DNA of 64,000 nt. It comes from Streptomyces sp. NBC_01306 (GTDB taxonomy: Bacteria > Actinomycetota > Actinomycetes > Streptomycetales > Streptomycetaceae). A program made the translations under genes and the position numbers. The DNA lies in contig NZ_JAPEPC010000001.1 of assembly GCF_026340465.1 (NCBI RefSeq), positions 682,001 through 746,000 on the forward strand, written 5' to 3'. A model generated the notes under the pieces. That model made no database searches. It worked only from the letters and a program-made list of their open reading frames with translations, and was not told the DNA's origin. Of the stretch, positions 23,664 through 33,840 are shown one piece after another; position 1 is the first letter of the stretch, and the number at the start of each line of letters is the position of its first letter.

Positions 23664-24554
23664 ATGAGCAATCTCCCCAAGGTCGCATGGATCGGCCTCG
23701 GCATCATGGGCTCCCCGATGTCCGAGAACCTGATCAAGGCCGGCTACTCGGTGACCGGCTACACCCTGGAGCAGGACAAGCTGGACCGGCTCGCCGCCGC
23801 AGGCGGCACCGCCGTGTCCTCGATCGCCGAAGCGGTGCGCGACGCCGACGTGGTGATCACCATGGTGCCCGCATCGCCGCACGTCGAGGCCATCGCGTAC
23901 GGTCCTGACGGCATCCTGGAGAACGCCAAGGCGGGCGCGCTGCTGATCGACATGTCGTCGATCACCCCGCAGACCTCGGTCGATCTGGGCAAGGCCGGCG
24001 GCGAGAAGGGCCTGCGCGTCCTGGACGCCCCGGTCTCCGGCGGCGAAGCCGGTGCCATCGAGGCCGTACTCTCCATCATGGTCGGCGGCGAGCAGGCCGA
24101 CTTCGACGCCGCGAAGCCGATCCTGGACGCACTGGGCAAGACCATCGTGCTCTGTGGTCCGCACGGTTCGGGCCAGACGGTGAAGGCCGCCAACCAGCTG
24201 ATCGTCGCCGTCAACATCCAGGCGTGCGCCGAGGCCGTGGTCTTCCTGGAGAAGTCCGGTGTGAACCTCAACGCCGCCCTCGACGTCCTCAACGGCGGCC
24301 TGGCCGGTTCGACCGTCCTGACACGCAAGAAGGACAACTTCCTGAACCGGGACTTCAAGCCCGGCTTCCGGATCGACCTGCACCACAAGGACATGGGCAT
24401 CGTCACCGACGCCGCCCGCAACGTCGGCGCCGCGCTGCCCGTCGGCGCGGTCGTCGCCCAGCTGGTCGCCTCGCTGCGCGCCCAGGGCGACGGCGGCCTC
24501 GACCACTCCGCGCTGCTGCGCTCGGTCGAGCGGCTGTCCGGCTCGCAGGTCTGA
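23664..24554 (+). CDS. glxR: Tartronate semialdehyde reductase
   Basis: 296-residue NAD(P)H-dependent beta-hydroxyacid dehydrogenase reducing tartronate semialdehyde to glycerate. The Rossmann motif GLGIMGSPM is near residue 10, the substrate motif [11 protein letters not shown] near 120, the catalytic lysine in [11 protein letters not shown] near 173, and [21 protein letters not shown] follows. The ATG at 23664 follows AGAGGA. It is co-transcribed with hyi. About 200 bp of mostly GC-rich sequence separates it from katA, which has its own promoter. Confidence 0.95.
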   Translation: MSNLPKVAWIGLGIMGSPMSENLIKAGYSVTGYTLEQDKLDRLAAAGGTAVSSIAEAVRDADVVITMVPASPHVEAIAYGPDGILENAKAGALLIDMSSITPQTSVDLGKAGGEKGLRVLDAPVSGGEAGAIEAVLSIMVGGEQADFDAAKPILDALGKTIVLCGPHGSGQTVKAANQLIVAVNIQACAEAVVFLEKSGVNLNAALDVLNGGLAGSTVLTRKKDNFLNRDFKPGFRIDLHHKDMGIVTDAARNVGAALPVGAVVAQLVASLRAQGDGGLDHSALLRSVERLSGSQV

Positions 24555-24674
24555 AACCAAGTTCCACCCTTCCGGGGCTCCGTCCGGCCCCTTCCGCACT
24601 CCGGTCCGCGGCAGCGCTGACACCTGTCCTGTCGCGCCCAGGCGCTGCCGCGGCCCGGTCCCCTCACTTCAATT

Positions 24675-24715
24675 TCAACAAACTGTTGACGCGGCGTTCG
24701 CAGTGTATTTACGCT
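24675..24715 (+). promoter_or_regulatory. katA promoter sharing the uricase-operon operator
   Basis: The palindrome TCAACA-AAC-TGTTGA (24675-24689) overlaps the -35 TTGACG (24686-24691). 18 bp later is TACGCT (24710-24715). The strings TTTCAACAAACTGTTGACG here and TTTCAACAAAGTGTTGACG before uraD differ at one base and have the same orientation and the same distance to the -10. Confidence 0.75.
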
Positions 24716-24753
24716 CCTCAAGCCGCCAGCAGCCCCAGTACGGAAGGTCCACG

Positions 24754-26211
24754 ATGTCGAAGCGCGTGCTTACGACCGAGTCAGGCGCCCCGGTCGCCGA
24801 CAACCAGAACTCTGCCACCGCCGGCGTCGGTGGCCCCATCCTCCTCCAGGACCAGCACCTGCTGGAGAAGCTCGCCCGGTTCAACCGGGAGCGCATTCCG
24901 GAGCGCGTCGTCCACGCCCGCGGCTCCGGTGCGTACGGCTACTTCGAGGTGACCGACGACGTCACCGGCTTCACCCACGCCGACTTCCTCTCCAGCGTGG
25001 GCAAGCGGACCGAGACGTTCATCCGCTTCTCCACCGTGGCCGACTCGCTGGGCGGCTCCGACGCAGTGCGCGACCCCCGCGGCTTCGCGCTGAAGTTCTA
25101 CACCGGCGAGGGCAATTACGACCTCGTGGGGAACAACACCCCGGTCTTCTTCATCAAGGACCCCATCAAGTTCCCGGACTTCATCCACTCGCAGAAGCGC
25201 GACCCGTTCACGGGCAAGCAGGAGCCCAACAACGTCTGGGACTTCTGGGCGCACTCCCCCGAGGCCACCCACCAGGTGACCTGGCTGATGGGTGACCGCG
25301 GCATCCCCGCCTCGTACCGTCACATGAACGGTTACGGCTCGCACACCTACCAGTGGACGAACGCCCAGGGCGAGGCCTTCTTCGTCAAGTACCACTTCAA
25401 GACGAACCAGGGTGTCCGCAGCCTCTCCGCCGACCAGGCTTCGGAGCTGGTGGGCAAGGACGGCAACAGCCACCAGACCGACCTGCTCCAGGCGATCGAG
25501 CGGGGCGTCAACCCGTCCTGGACACTGCACGTGCAGATCATGCCGGCGGCCGAGGCGGCCGAGTACCGCTTCAACCCGTTCGACGTCACCAAGGTGTGGC
25601 CGCACAGCGACTACCCGCTGCAGCGCGTGGGCCGTCTGGTCCTGGACCGCAACCCGGACAACGTCTTCGCCGAGGTCGAGCAGGCGGCGTTCTCGCCGAA
25701 CAACTTCGTCCCCGGCATCGGTCCCTCGCCGGACAAGATGCTCCAGGGCCGTCTCTTCGCGTACGCCGACGCGCAGCGCTACCGCGTGGGCATCAACCAC
25801 ACGCAGCTGCCGGTCAACGCACCGCGTAACGCCACCGCCGACAACTACGGCCGTGACGGCTACATGGCGACCCGCTACGGCAAGCGCGACGACAAGAACT
25901 ACGAGCCCAACTCCCACGCGGGCCCGGCCCAGACGGACGCGCCGCTGGCCGCCCCGCTGGCCGTGACCGGCTGGACCGGAGCGCAGGCCGCTGCCGAGCA
26001 CGTGAAGGACGACGACTTCTTCCAGGCGGGCGAGCTGTACCGGCTGATGTCCGACGACGAGAAGTCGCGACTGATCGCCAACATCGCGGGCGGCCTCTCC
26101 CAGGTCACCCTCGACGAGGTCATCGAGAAGAACCTCGCGCACTTCCACGCCGCCGACACCGAGTACGGCAAGCGCGTCGAGGAAGCGGTCCGCGCCCTGC
26201 GCGAGGACTGA
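24754..26211 (+). CDS. katA: Monofunctional heme catalase (small-subunit clade)
   Basis: 485-residue catalase dismutating H2O2. The distal histidine is in [17 protein letters not shown], the asparagine in [14 protein letters not shown], and the proximal heme-ligand tyrosine in [14 protein letters not shown]. The length lacks the C-terminal flavodoxin domain of large catalases. The ATG at 24754 follows GGAAGG. Placed between glxR and a two-component system, and sharing its operator with the uricase operon, it most likely removes peroxide made by uricase rather than serving as a general OxyR-type catalase (inference). Confidence 0.97.
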   Translation: MSKRVLTTESGAPVADNQNSATAGVGGPILLQDQHLLEKLARFNRERIPERVVHARGSGAYGYFEVTDDVTGFTHADFLSSVGKRTETFIRFSTVADSLGGSDAVRDPRGFALKFYTGEGNYDLVGNNTPVFFIKDPIKFPDFIHSQKRDPFTGKQEPNNVWDFWAHSPEATHQVTWLMGDRGIPASYRHMNGYGSHTYQWTNAQGEAFFVKYHFKTNQGVRSLSADQASELVGKDGNSHQTDLLQAIERGVNPSWTLHVQIMPAAEAAEYRFNPFDVTKVWPHSDYPLQRVGRLVLDRNPDNVFAEVEQAAFSPNNFVPGIGPSPDKMLQGRLFAYADAQRYRVGINHTQLPVNAPRNATADNYGRDGYMATRYGKRDDKNYEPNSHAGPAQTDAPLAAPLAVTGWTGAQAAAEHVKDDDFFQAGELYRLMSDDEKSRLIANIAGGLSQVTLDEVIEKNLAHFHAADTEYGKRVEEAVRALRED

Positions 26212-26646
26212 GGCAACCGATAGACGGCGCCGGTGACTTGACGGGAGGTCAGGTCACTGACGCGGTCCGGGCCACCGTCCCGATGAGGGGTGGCCGGCGG
26301 TCCGGACAAGCCTGCGGACCGCGGCGGAGTGACGATGCCAGTGCGGTGGTCAAGGCTCCCCCGGCGCTCTCCTGATGTGAAGGAGAGGGACCGGAGGGCC
26401 GATCGCACTCCGCCGCGGTCCCCTGCTGTACCCACCAGCTGAAACCCTCCCCGCAGCCACACCGTTCAGAGGTTCGGAGCACCACCCCCAAGGCCCCGCC
26501 CGGCGGCACGAATGTCCTGTCGCGCCCAGCCTCGTACCGTCGGGCGGTAACCAGCACCACGAGCCGGAGTGCGGAACAGGGTCCACGATCCCTTGTTCCG
26601 CACTCCTTTTCGTGTGCCCTCAGGTGCCCTCGGAGCCGGAGGGGGC
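26212..26646. other. Non-coding gap after katA with stem-loops
   Basis: 435 bp without a convincing gene. Near katA there is an inverted repeat (26232-26256, GTGACTTGAC...GTCAGGTCAC) and a GC-rich stem (26267-26297), the likely katA terminators. The far end holds a separate strong terminator (26566-26610). The middle 250 bp shows no structure I recognise. Confidence 0.6.
26566..26610 (+). terminator. Intrinsic terminator between katA and a converging response regulator
   Basis: 16-17-bp stem with one bulged A (26566-26581 and 26590-26606), an 8-nt loop and TTTT. It could stop readthrough from both sides. Confidence 0.85.
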
Positions 26647-27303
26647 TCACCCCCGCCCGTCGACCAGGCCGGACTCCCAGGCCCAGGCGGCGATCTCCAC
26701 ACGGTTGCGGGCGGACAGTTTGATCTGCACGTTGGCGAGATGGGTCTTCACCGTGCCCACCGAGATGGACAGTTCGGTGGCGATCTCGGCGTTGGTCAGC
26801 CCTCTGGCCACCAGTCGTACCAAGTCCGTCTCCCGTGCCGAGAGCGCGGTGTGCGGCTCCCGGGGGGCGGGCACGGCGCTGTTGAGGCGCCGCAGCAGCC
26901 GGACCGTGATGGCCGGGCTCACCAGCGCCTCGCCCGATGCGGCCGCTCTGATGGCCTCGACCAGCAGGGCGGGGCCGGAGTCCTTGATCAGGAAGCCGGA
27001 GGCGCCTTCGCTCAGGGCGCGCTGGACGTACTCGTCGTCGTCGAACGTCGTGACCACGACGACCTTCGGCGGATTCACCGTGCCGGGGCGCGTCAGTCTG
27101 CGCAGTGCCTCCAGCCCGTCCATGCGGGGCATACGGATGTCCATCAGCACCACGTCGGGCCGGTGGCGCCCGGCGAGTTCCACGGCATGTACCCCGTCCG
27201 TGGCCTCCGCGACCACGTCGATGTCGTCCTCGGCGGAGAGGATCATCGCGAACCCGGCACGGACCATGGCCTGGTCGTCGGCGATCAGTACACGGATCGT
27301 CAT
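26647..27303 (-). CDS. NarL/LuxR-family response regulator
   Basis: 218-residue regulator. Receiver residues are D9/D10, phosphoacceptor D55 (VVLMDIRMPRMDG) and the FLIKD lysine. The C-terminal LuxR helix-turn-helix has LSARETDLVRLVARGLTNAEIATELSISVGTVKTHLANVQIKL. ATG at 27303, overlapping the kinase stop by 4 bp. It is probably dedicated to the divergent ABC export pair at 28.8-30.9 kb (inference from layout, which mirrors the module at 2.4-6.1 kb). Confidence 0.93.
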   Translation of the reverse strand: MTIRVLIADDQAMVRAGFAMILSAEDDIDVVAEATDGVHAVELAGRHRPDVVLMDIRMPRMDGLEALRRLTRPGTVNPPKVVVVTTFDDDEYVQRALSEGASGFLIKDSGPALLVEAIRAAASGEALVSPAITVRLLRRLNSAVPAPREPHTALSARETDLVRLVARGLTNAEIATELSISVGTVKTHLANVQIKLSARNRVEIAAWAWESGLVDGRG

Positions 27304-28505
27304 GAGACCGCCACCCCTGCCGTGGACACCGGGAGCATCGCCTCGACGCCCCAGCCGCCGGCCGTCACCGGGCCCGCCTGGACGCTTCCGCCGATCAGGC
27401 CGACCCGCTCGGCCAGGCCCTTCAGCCCGAAGCCGCCGTGGGAGACGTGGCGCGGACGTCCGTCGTCGCTGACCCGTACGGTGAGCCGGTCTCCCGACCG
27501 GCCCACCCGCACCAGCACTTCGGTGCAACCGTGGGCGTGTTTGCGTACGTTGGTGAGAGCCTCCATCACCACCCGGTGTGCGGTGGTGGTCACCTCCACC
27601 GGCAGGTCGTCGAAGGTACCTTGCAGATCGAGCCGCGCCCGGGCGCCGCCGACGGCCGAGAACTCCTCGACCAGCGAGCGCACTTCGCCGATGCCGGCCA
27701 GCGGCGTCAGCGCCACTTCTCCGTCGGCGTCGCGCAGCATCCCCACCATGTGCCGCATGGAGGTCAGCGCCTCCGAGCCGGCCTGTTCGATCCGCTGCAA
27801 CGCGGGCGGCACCAGTTCGGGCCGCCGGCCCGCCATCACCTGGGCCCCCTGCGCCTGTACGACGATGCCGGTCACATGGTGGGCGACGAAGTCGTGCAGA
27901 TCCCTGGCGAACTCGGTCCGCTGCTCCAGCCGGAGAGCCGCCGCCTGCCGCCGCCGGTCCACCAGGAGCAGGCGCATCCCGAGGCCGATACCCAACGCCG
28001 TGACCGCTGCCAGGGCGAAGAGCAGCGCCAAGATGAAGGTGGACTGCCTCGCCGCGACCGACACCGGCCGCAGCACGACCGCCATGCCCAGCAGAAGGAC
28101 GGCGAGCGTCGCCCACGAGGGCTTCCCCCTTCGGGCGACGAGCAGCAGGAGCCACACCAGCGCTGCCGGTTCGGCGAATCCCATCGCCTGCGACCCCACG
28201 TCCATCTCCACGTGCAGCCATACCGAGAGGCACAGCGACTCGACCGCGAGTACGCAGGCGGCCACCGGCAGCGCCCGGCTGCCGAGCCGGGGCGAGGCCA
28301 CGACGAGACCGACGCCCAGCAGAGCGCCGACCAGCTTGGCGGGGCCGTGTTCCACGACCCAGTAGAAACCGGCCACCCAGTCGAGCAGGACGAGACCGGC
28401 CAGGCCCCCGACCAGCAGCAGCCACGCCGTGACAGGCAGTAGCCACGACCGCCCCTTCCCCCGTGCGGCTGTGGGCGCGACCGCTCCGTTCGCCGCCTCC
28501 AGCAT
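27300..28505 (-). CDS. Sensor histidine kinase, HisKA_3 type
   Basis: About 401 residues. There are six hydrophobic segments in the N-terminal half (LLPVTAWLLLVGGLAGLVLL, LVGALLGVGLVVA, and others). The phosphoacceptor region is EFARDLHDFVAHHVTGIVVQAQ. HATPase_c has VVMEALTNVRKHAHG (N box), VSDDGRP (shortened G1) and HGGFGLKGLAERVGLIGGSV (G2). The start is uncertain: ATG 28505 or GTG 28514, both with GAGGGAG close by. It is coupled to the response regulator. Confidence 0.9.
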   Translation of the reverse strand: MLEAANGAVAPTAARGKGRSWLLPVTAWLLLVGGLAGLVLLDWVAGFYWVVEHGPAKLVGALLGVGLVVASPRLGSRALPVAACVLAVESLCLSVWLHVEMDVGSQAMGFAEPAALVWLLLLVARRGKPSWATLAVLLLGMAVVLRPVSVAARQSTFILALLFALAAVTALGIGLGMRLLLVDRRRQAAALRLEQRTEFARDLHDFVAHHVTGIVVQAQGAQVMAGRRPELVPPALQRIEQAGSEALTSMRHMVGMLRDADGEVALTPLAGIGEVRSLVEEFSAVGGARARLDLQGTFDDLPVEVTTTAHRVVMEALTNVRKHAHGCTEVLVRVGRSGDRLTVRVSDDGRPRHVSHGGFGLKGLAERVGLIGGSVQAGPVTAGGWGVEAMLPVSTAGVAVS

Positions 28506-28651
28506 CTCCCTCACCGTCTCCCTCGTGTACCGGCCGAAAGTCGGAGCCGGCCGCACATGATCTGTCTTTCGCCCGATCCGCTGCGAGACGCGGCGGAGCA
28601 GAGTCGTGTCCACCGGGCGGCGTTCGCCATTCATCGCACAAGGAGCATGCC

Positions 28652-28732
28652 ATGACCACGGCAGACGTCGTCCCGGTGGGGAAACCCCGGGGACCCCGGA
28701 GCGCGCGTCCGTCGCGCCGCCCGCCCCGGTGA
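28652..28732 (+). CDS. Possible 26-codon leader ORF before an ABC transporter
   Basis: An ATG with AAGGAG eight bases upstream begins MTTADVVPVGKPRGPRSARP and stops after 26 codons. It lies in the 343-bp divergent gap between the kinase and the ABC ATPase. It may be a leader peptide, or the N-terminal stump of a frameshifted gene, as another frame stays open into the ATPase gene. No homologue is recognised. The rest of this gap is Pro/Arg-coding GC-rich sequence with no operator I can name. Confidence 0.3.
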   Translation: MTTADVVPVGKPRGPRSARPSRRPPR

Positions 28733-28848
28733 CAGCCGCGCAGACCGCCCGCGCAGGCGATTTCCCGCAGTGGCCGACCCGCCCGCACAACAGCCGGCCC
28801 TCCCCCACCCGCACACGGCCGCCCCTCCCCCACGTACAGGAGCCACAC

Positions 28849-29835
28849 ATGGACCACGCAGAGACACACCACGGCGACGGAACGGGGTTCGATCGCCCTG
28901 TTGGCGGGTCGGCGATCGAGGCTCAGGGGCTCGGCAAGAAGTACCGGCGCGGCTGGGCCCTGCGGGACGTTTCCTTCCGGCTGCCGACCGGACGGGTATG
29001 CGGCCTCGTCGGCCCCAACGGCGCGGGCAAGAGCACCCTGATGGGCCTGGCCACCCACATGATCCGGCCGACGACCGGCGGCCTGCGGGTGTTCGGCGCG
29101 GCGCCCGGGTCGACGGATGCGGTCCTGCGGACCGCGTTCCTCACCCAGGAGAAGCCGCTGTTCAAGCGCTTCACCGTGGCCGAGACCCTGCGCCTCGGCC
29201 ACGAACTGAACCCCCGCTGGGACCAGGAGGTCGCCGAGGGCATCGTCCGCGCGGGCCAGGTGCCGCTGGAAGCGAGGATCGGAACACTGTCCGGCGGCCA
29301 GCGCACCCGCGTCGCCTTCGCGCTGGCTTTCGGCAAGCGCCCGGATCTGCTCATCCTCGACGAGCCGATGTCGGATCTGGACCCGCTGGTCCGCCGCGAA
29401 CTCATGGCCACACTGACGGCGGAGGCCGCCGGACACGGCACGACGGTACTGGTGTCCTCACACATGCTCGCCGAGCTGGAGTACATCTGCGACTACCTTC
29501 TCGTCATCGCGAACGGCGGTCTGCGTCTCGCGGGCGAAGTGGACGAACTGCGCGCCGCACACGCCCTGTTCGCCGTCCCGCCGGACGGCTCGCGCCCCGC
29601 GGTCGCACCGCACCGGGTCATCGAGTCCCGCAGCGGCGACGGTCGGCCGGGCGTCCTGGTGCGGCTCGGCGGACCGATCGAGTACGGCAGGCAGGCCGAG
29701 CCTCCGACCCTGGAGGAGCTTCTGCTCGCCTATCTGCGTTCACCCGACGCGCCCCCGCTGATCGCCCCCAGCGCCCGGGTCGGCGACATCCACGACATCA
29801 TCACCCGCGACCCGAAGAAGGCTGTGACCGCATGA
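28849..29835 (+). CDS. ABC transporter ATP-binding protein
   Basis: 328-residue ATPase of the drug/lantibiotic-export type. Walker A GPNGAGKS is near residue 60, a Q-loop in FLTQEK, the signature TLSGGQRTR near 150, Walker B LLILDEPMSDLDP, and a switch histidine in VSSHMLAE. Residues beyond ~215 are an accessory C-terminal domain seen in this subfamily. The ATG at 28849 follows AGGAG. It overlaps the permease by 4 bp. It is divergent from a two-component system, a common arrangement for antibiotic- or envelope-stress-responsive exporters. Confidence 0.92.
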   Translation: MDHAETHHGDGTGFDRPVGGSAIEAQGLGKKYRRGWALRDVSFRLPTGRVCGLVGPNGAGKSTLMGLATHMIRPTTGGLRVFGAAPGSTDAVLRTAFLTQEKPLFKRFTVAETLRLGHELNPRWDQEVAEGIVRAGQVPLEARIGTLSGGQRTRVAFALAFGKRPDLLILDEPMSDLDPLVRRELMATLTAEAAGHGTTVLVSSHMLAELEYICDYLLVIANGGLRLAGEVDELRAAHALFAVPPDGSRPAVAPHRVIESRSGDGRPGVLVRLGGPIEYGRQAEPPTLEELLLAYLRSPDAPPLIAPSARVGDIHDIITRDPKKAVTA

Positions 29836-30854
29836 GCACGCTCACTCGTGACCCGGCCCGTACGGCGCCCGCCGGACCCACACGCAACAACTGGATCCCC
29901 CGGCTCGGCGGTCCGGTCTGGCTCGTCTGGCGCCAGCACCGCGCCGCGTTCTGGACGCTCATCGCCGTCACCCTCATCGGCACGCTCGTCATGCTCTGGC
30001 TGCGCGGGCAGATGATGGACTTCCTGGCCGCCCAGGACCCGGCCTCACGGAGGTCCGGCGGCCTGCCGCCCGAGTTCGAGACCTACGTCAACCCTCTGTT
30101 CAGCATCGGGAGCTACCTCGGCTATATCCCGGTCCTGGCCGGCGTGCTCCTCGGGGCCCCGCTCTTCGCGGGCGACCTGGAGTCCGGCACCGCCAAGCTG
30201 GTGACCTCGCAGTCCGTCAGCCGACTGAGGTGGCTGATCACGAAACTCGCCCTTCCCGCCGCGATGCTCGCTCTGTCGACCGGCGTGCTCACCGCGGTCC
30301 TCACCTGGTGGTGGGACCCGGTCAAGGGACTTTCCAGCGGCCTCATTTGGACCGCCTTCTTCAGTGTCACGGGGGTCACGCCGGTGGCCTACGCCCTGCT
30401 CACGTTCACCGTGGGCGCGGCGGTCGGCATGCTCCTGCGCCGCACGCTCGTGTCGATGGTGGTCACGCTCGGCATCGTCGGGGCGATCGGGTTCGTCTGG
30501 AGCGAGGTCTGGCGGAAGCTGGGACACACCATGTCGATCAGCACCGACAAGGGCGTCGGACACGGCGCGGTACCGCCGGAGCTGCCCGCCCAGGCGGAAC
30601 AGCAGGGCCAGGGCACCTACTTCCTCACCGATTCCGGAGGCCGCCTGGACTGGACCACCTGTCTCGACAAGATGGACAACGACCGGGCGCACACCGCCTG
30701 CCTGGAGTCCAAGCACGTCGTCGGCTGGTCCCTGGACTACCTCCCCGTCTCCCAGATGCACACGATGCAGTGGCTCGGAGCCGGCATCATGCTCGCCCTC
30801 AGCGCCGCCGTCGTCGCCTTCGTCATCCTCTGGGGCCGCAAGCGGCTCCTGTGA
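29832..30854 (+). CDS. ABC-2-type transporter permease
   Basis: 340-residue membrane protein with about six helices (FWTLIAVTLIGTLVMLWL; YLGYIPVLAGVLLGAPLFAGDLESGTAKL; AMLALSTGVLTAVLTWWW; VAYALLTFTVGAAVGMLL; VVTLGIVGAIGFVW; and the C-terminal AGIMLALSAAVVAFVILWG). The FAGDLESGTAKLVTSQSVSR segment is typical of Streptomyces ABC-2 permeases next to GntR or two-component regulators. A ~100-residue extracytoplasmic loop precedes the last helix and contains two cysteines (WTTCLDK, HTACLES) that could pair. The substrate is unknown. Confidence 0.88.
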   Translation: MSTLTRDPARTAPAGPTRNNWIPRLGGPVWLVWRQHRAAFWTLIAVTLIGTLVMLWLRGQMMDFLAAQDPASRRSGGLPPEFETYVNPLFSIGSYLGYIPVLAGVLLGAPLFAGDLESGTAKLVTSQSVSRLRWLITKLALPAAMLALSTGVLTAVLTWWWDPVKGLSSGLIWTAFFSVTGVTPVAYALLTFTVGAAVGMLLRRTLVSMVVTLGIVGAIGFVWSEVWRKLGHTMSISTDKGVGHGAVPPELPAQAEQQGQGTYFLTDSGGRLDWTTCLDKMDNDRAHTACLESKHVVGWSLDYLPVSQMHTMQWLGAGIMLALSAAVVAFVILWGRKRLL

Positions 30855-30903
30855 CCCGTAGCTTCCGGCCACTCCTGTGCGGCGGGGTGCCGGAACGCGC
30901 AAA

Positions 30904-30933
30904 GGGCGGACCGCCGTTGCCGGTGGTCCGCCC
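30904..30933. terminator. Hairpin between converging ABC permease and gcl
   Basis: 12-bp stem with one mismatch (30904-30915 and 30922-30933) and a 6-nt loop; probably bidirectional. Confidence 0.65.
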
Positions 30934-30949
30934 CTCGGGGTGCGAAGGG

Positions 30950-32740
<1,791 letters not shown>

Positions 32741-32801
32741 TGAATACTCCTGCTCGCCAGTCGGAGTGGGCCTCCTGTCGCGCCAACCTGAGATCGCCCA
32801 A

Positions 32802-32869
32802 TTCCGTATTACGGAAGTTCATTTCTGCTATACGGAAGCAATGTAAGAGCTGGCTGCGCCTGCCGTCAA
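32802..32869 (-). promoter_or_regulatory. gcl promoter with two AllR boxes 21 bp apart
   Basis: Minus strand: TTGACG (32869-32864), 18 bp, TACATT (32845-32840), then TTCCGTATAGCAGAA (32837-32823) and the perfect palindrome TTCCGTAATACGGAA (32816-32802). Box starts are 21 bp apart. The order matches hyi: imperfect TTCC-N7-AGAA next to the -10, perfect box downstream. Confidence 0.78.
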
Positions 32870-32943
32870 GGGAGGGGCTGCCGGCGTGCGTCACCTGTCC
32901 GAAGTACGCCCCCGGGCCGCGCCGCTTGATGGACGATGGGCCC

Positions 32944-33813
32944 ATGGGAGAGGGAGCGGGAAAGGGTGCGGGAAGAAGCGCGGACGGATGGGCGACGAGC
33001 GCTGTCGTGCGCTGCCCCGTCTGCCACAAGGAACACGCCTATCTGGCGACGGTCCTGCCGTGCGCCTGCGGCGCTCCGCTCGCTCCGCCGCTGCTGACGG
33101 ACGCCCCGCCGGAGCCCCTCACCCGCCGCAGCTGGTCGGACGAGTGGGTCGCGGTCCGCTGCACGTCGTGCGGCCGGCAGGACGAGTGGCCGCGACCGGA
33201 GCTCGGCTGCTCCTGCGGCACGGTGCTGCGCCTCGCGGTGCGCCCGGTGACGGCGCCCCCGGACACGGCTGCATCGGACACGGCTGCATCGGACACGGCG
33301 GTACCGGGCACGGACGCTCCGGATGCGACCGCTCAGGGCCTGACCGGCCGTACCGCCCCGGACGCCGCCGGCCCAGCCCGGCCCCCGGCGCATATCCCGC
33401 TGCCGCGCACAGCCGCCGCGCCCCGGCCCGCCTTCCGGCCCATGGCGATCCGCACCGCCGGCGACGTGGTGTCGACGGCGGCGCGCTATCTGAAGTGGCT
33501 GGGCTTCCAGGACATCGTGCAGCCGGAGCGGCGGCCCGCCTCCGGGATCGATCTGCACGGCCCCGGACTGATCGCCACGGTGGAGGCCACCACCCGGCCC
33601 GCCGCCCTGCGCGACATAGAGTGCCTGTGGCTGCACGGGATGAGTTCCGCGGCGGCGTGCGTCTTCTTCTCACTCTCCGGGTACGCCCAGGACGCGCGCG
33701 ACCGGGCCGACGAACTGGCCGTCCCGCTCTTCGCGCTGGATCTCACCGGCGCCCCGCAGCCGGTCAACGGGCCGGCCGACGAACTGGTCAGTACGGGCGC
33801 GGCGCCGGCGTGA
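32944..33813 (+). CDS. Double zinc-ribbon protein with a nuclease-like C-terminal domain
   Basis: 289 residues. Two four-cysteine ribbons are plain: C24/C27/C40/C42 (CPVCHKE...CAC) and C73/C76/C89/C91 (CTSCGRQ...CSC). A disordered linker (~101-150) contains DTAAS repeats. The last ~120 residues look like an Mrr/PD-(D/E)XK restriction-endonuclease fold: AARYLKWLGFQDIV, SGIDLHGPG, ATVEATTRP, and FFSLSGYAQDARDRADELAVPLFALDL. In this fold D (in GID) and E-x-K or Q-x-K bind metal; here the expected lysine is threonine (VEAT), so catalysis is doubtful. The ATG at 32944 is chosen to precede the first ribbon; ATG 32929 is possible. It stands alone; the role is unknown. Confidence 0.7.
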   Translation: MGEGAGKGAGRSADGWATSAVVRCPVCHKEHAYLATVLPCACGAPLAPPLLTDAPPEPLTRRSWSDEWVAVRCTSCGRQDEWPRPELGCSCGTVLRLAVRPVTAPPDTAASDTAASDTAVPGTDAPDATAQGLTGRTAPDAAGPARPPAHIPLPRTAAAPRPAFRPMAIRTAGDVVSTAARYLKWLGFQDIVQPERRPASGIDLHGPGLIATVEATTRPAALRDIECLWLHGMSSAAACVFFSLSGYAQDARDRADELAVPLFALDLTGAPQPVNGPADELVSTGAAPA

Positions 33814-33840
33814 CCGGATACCCCGCACCGGCCCGGCCTG

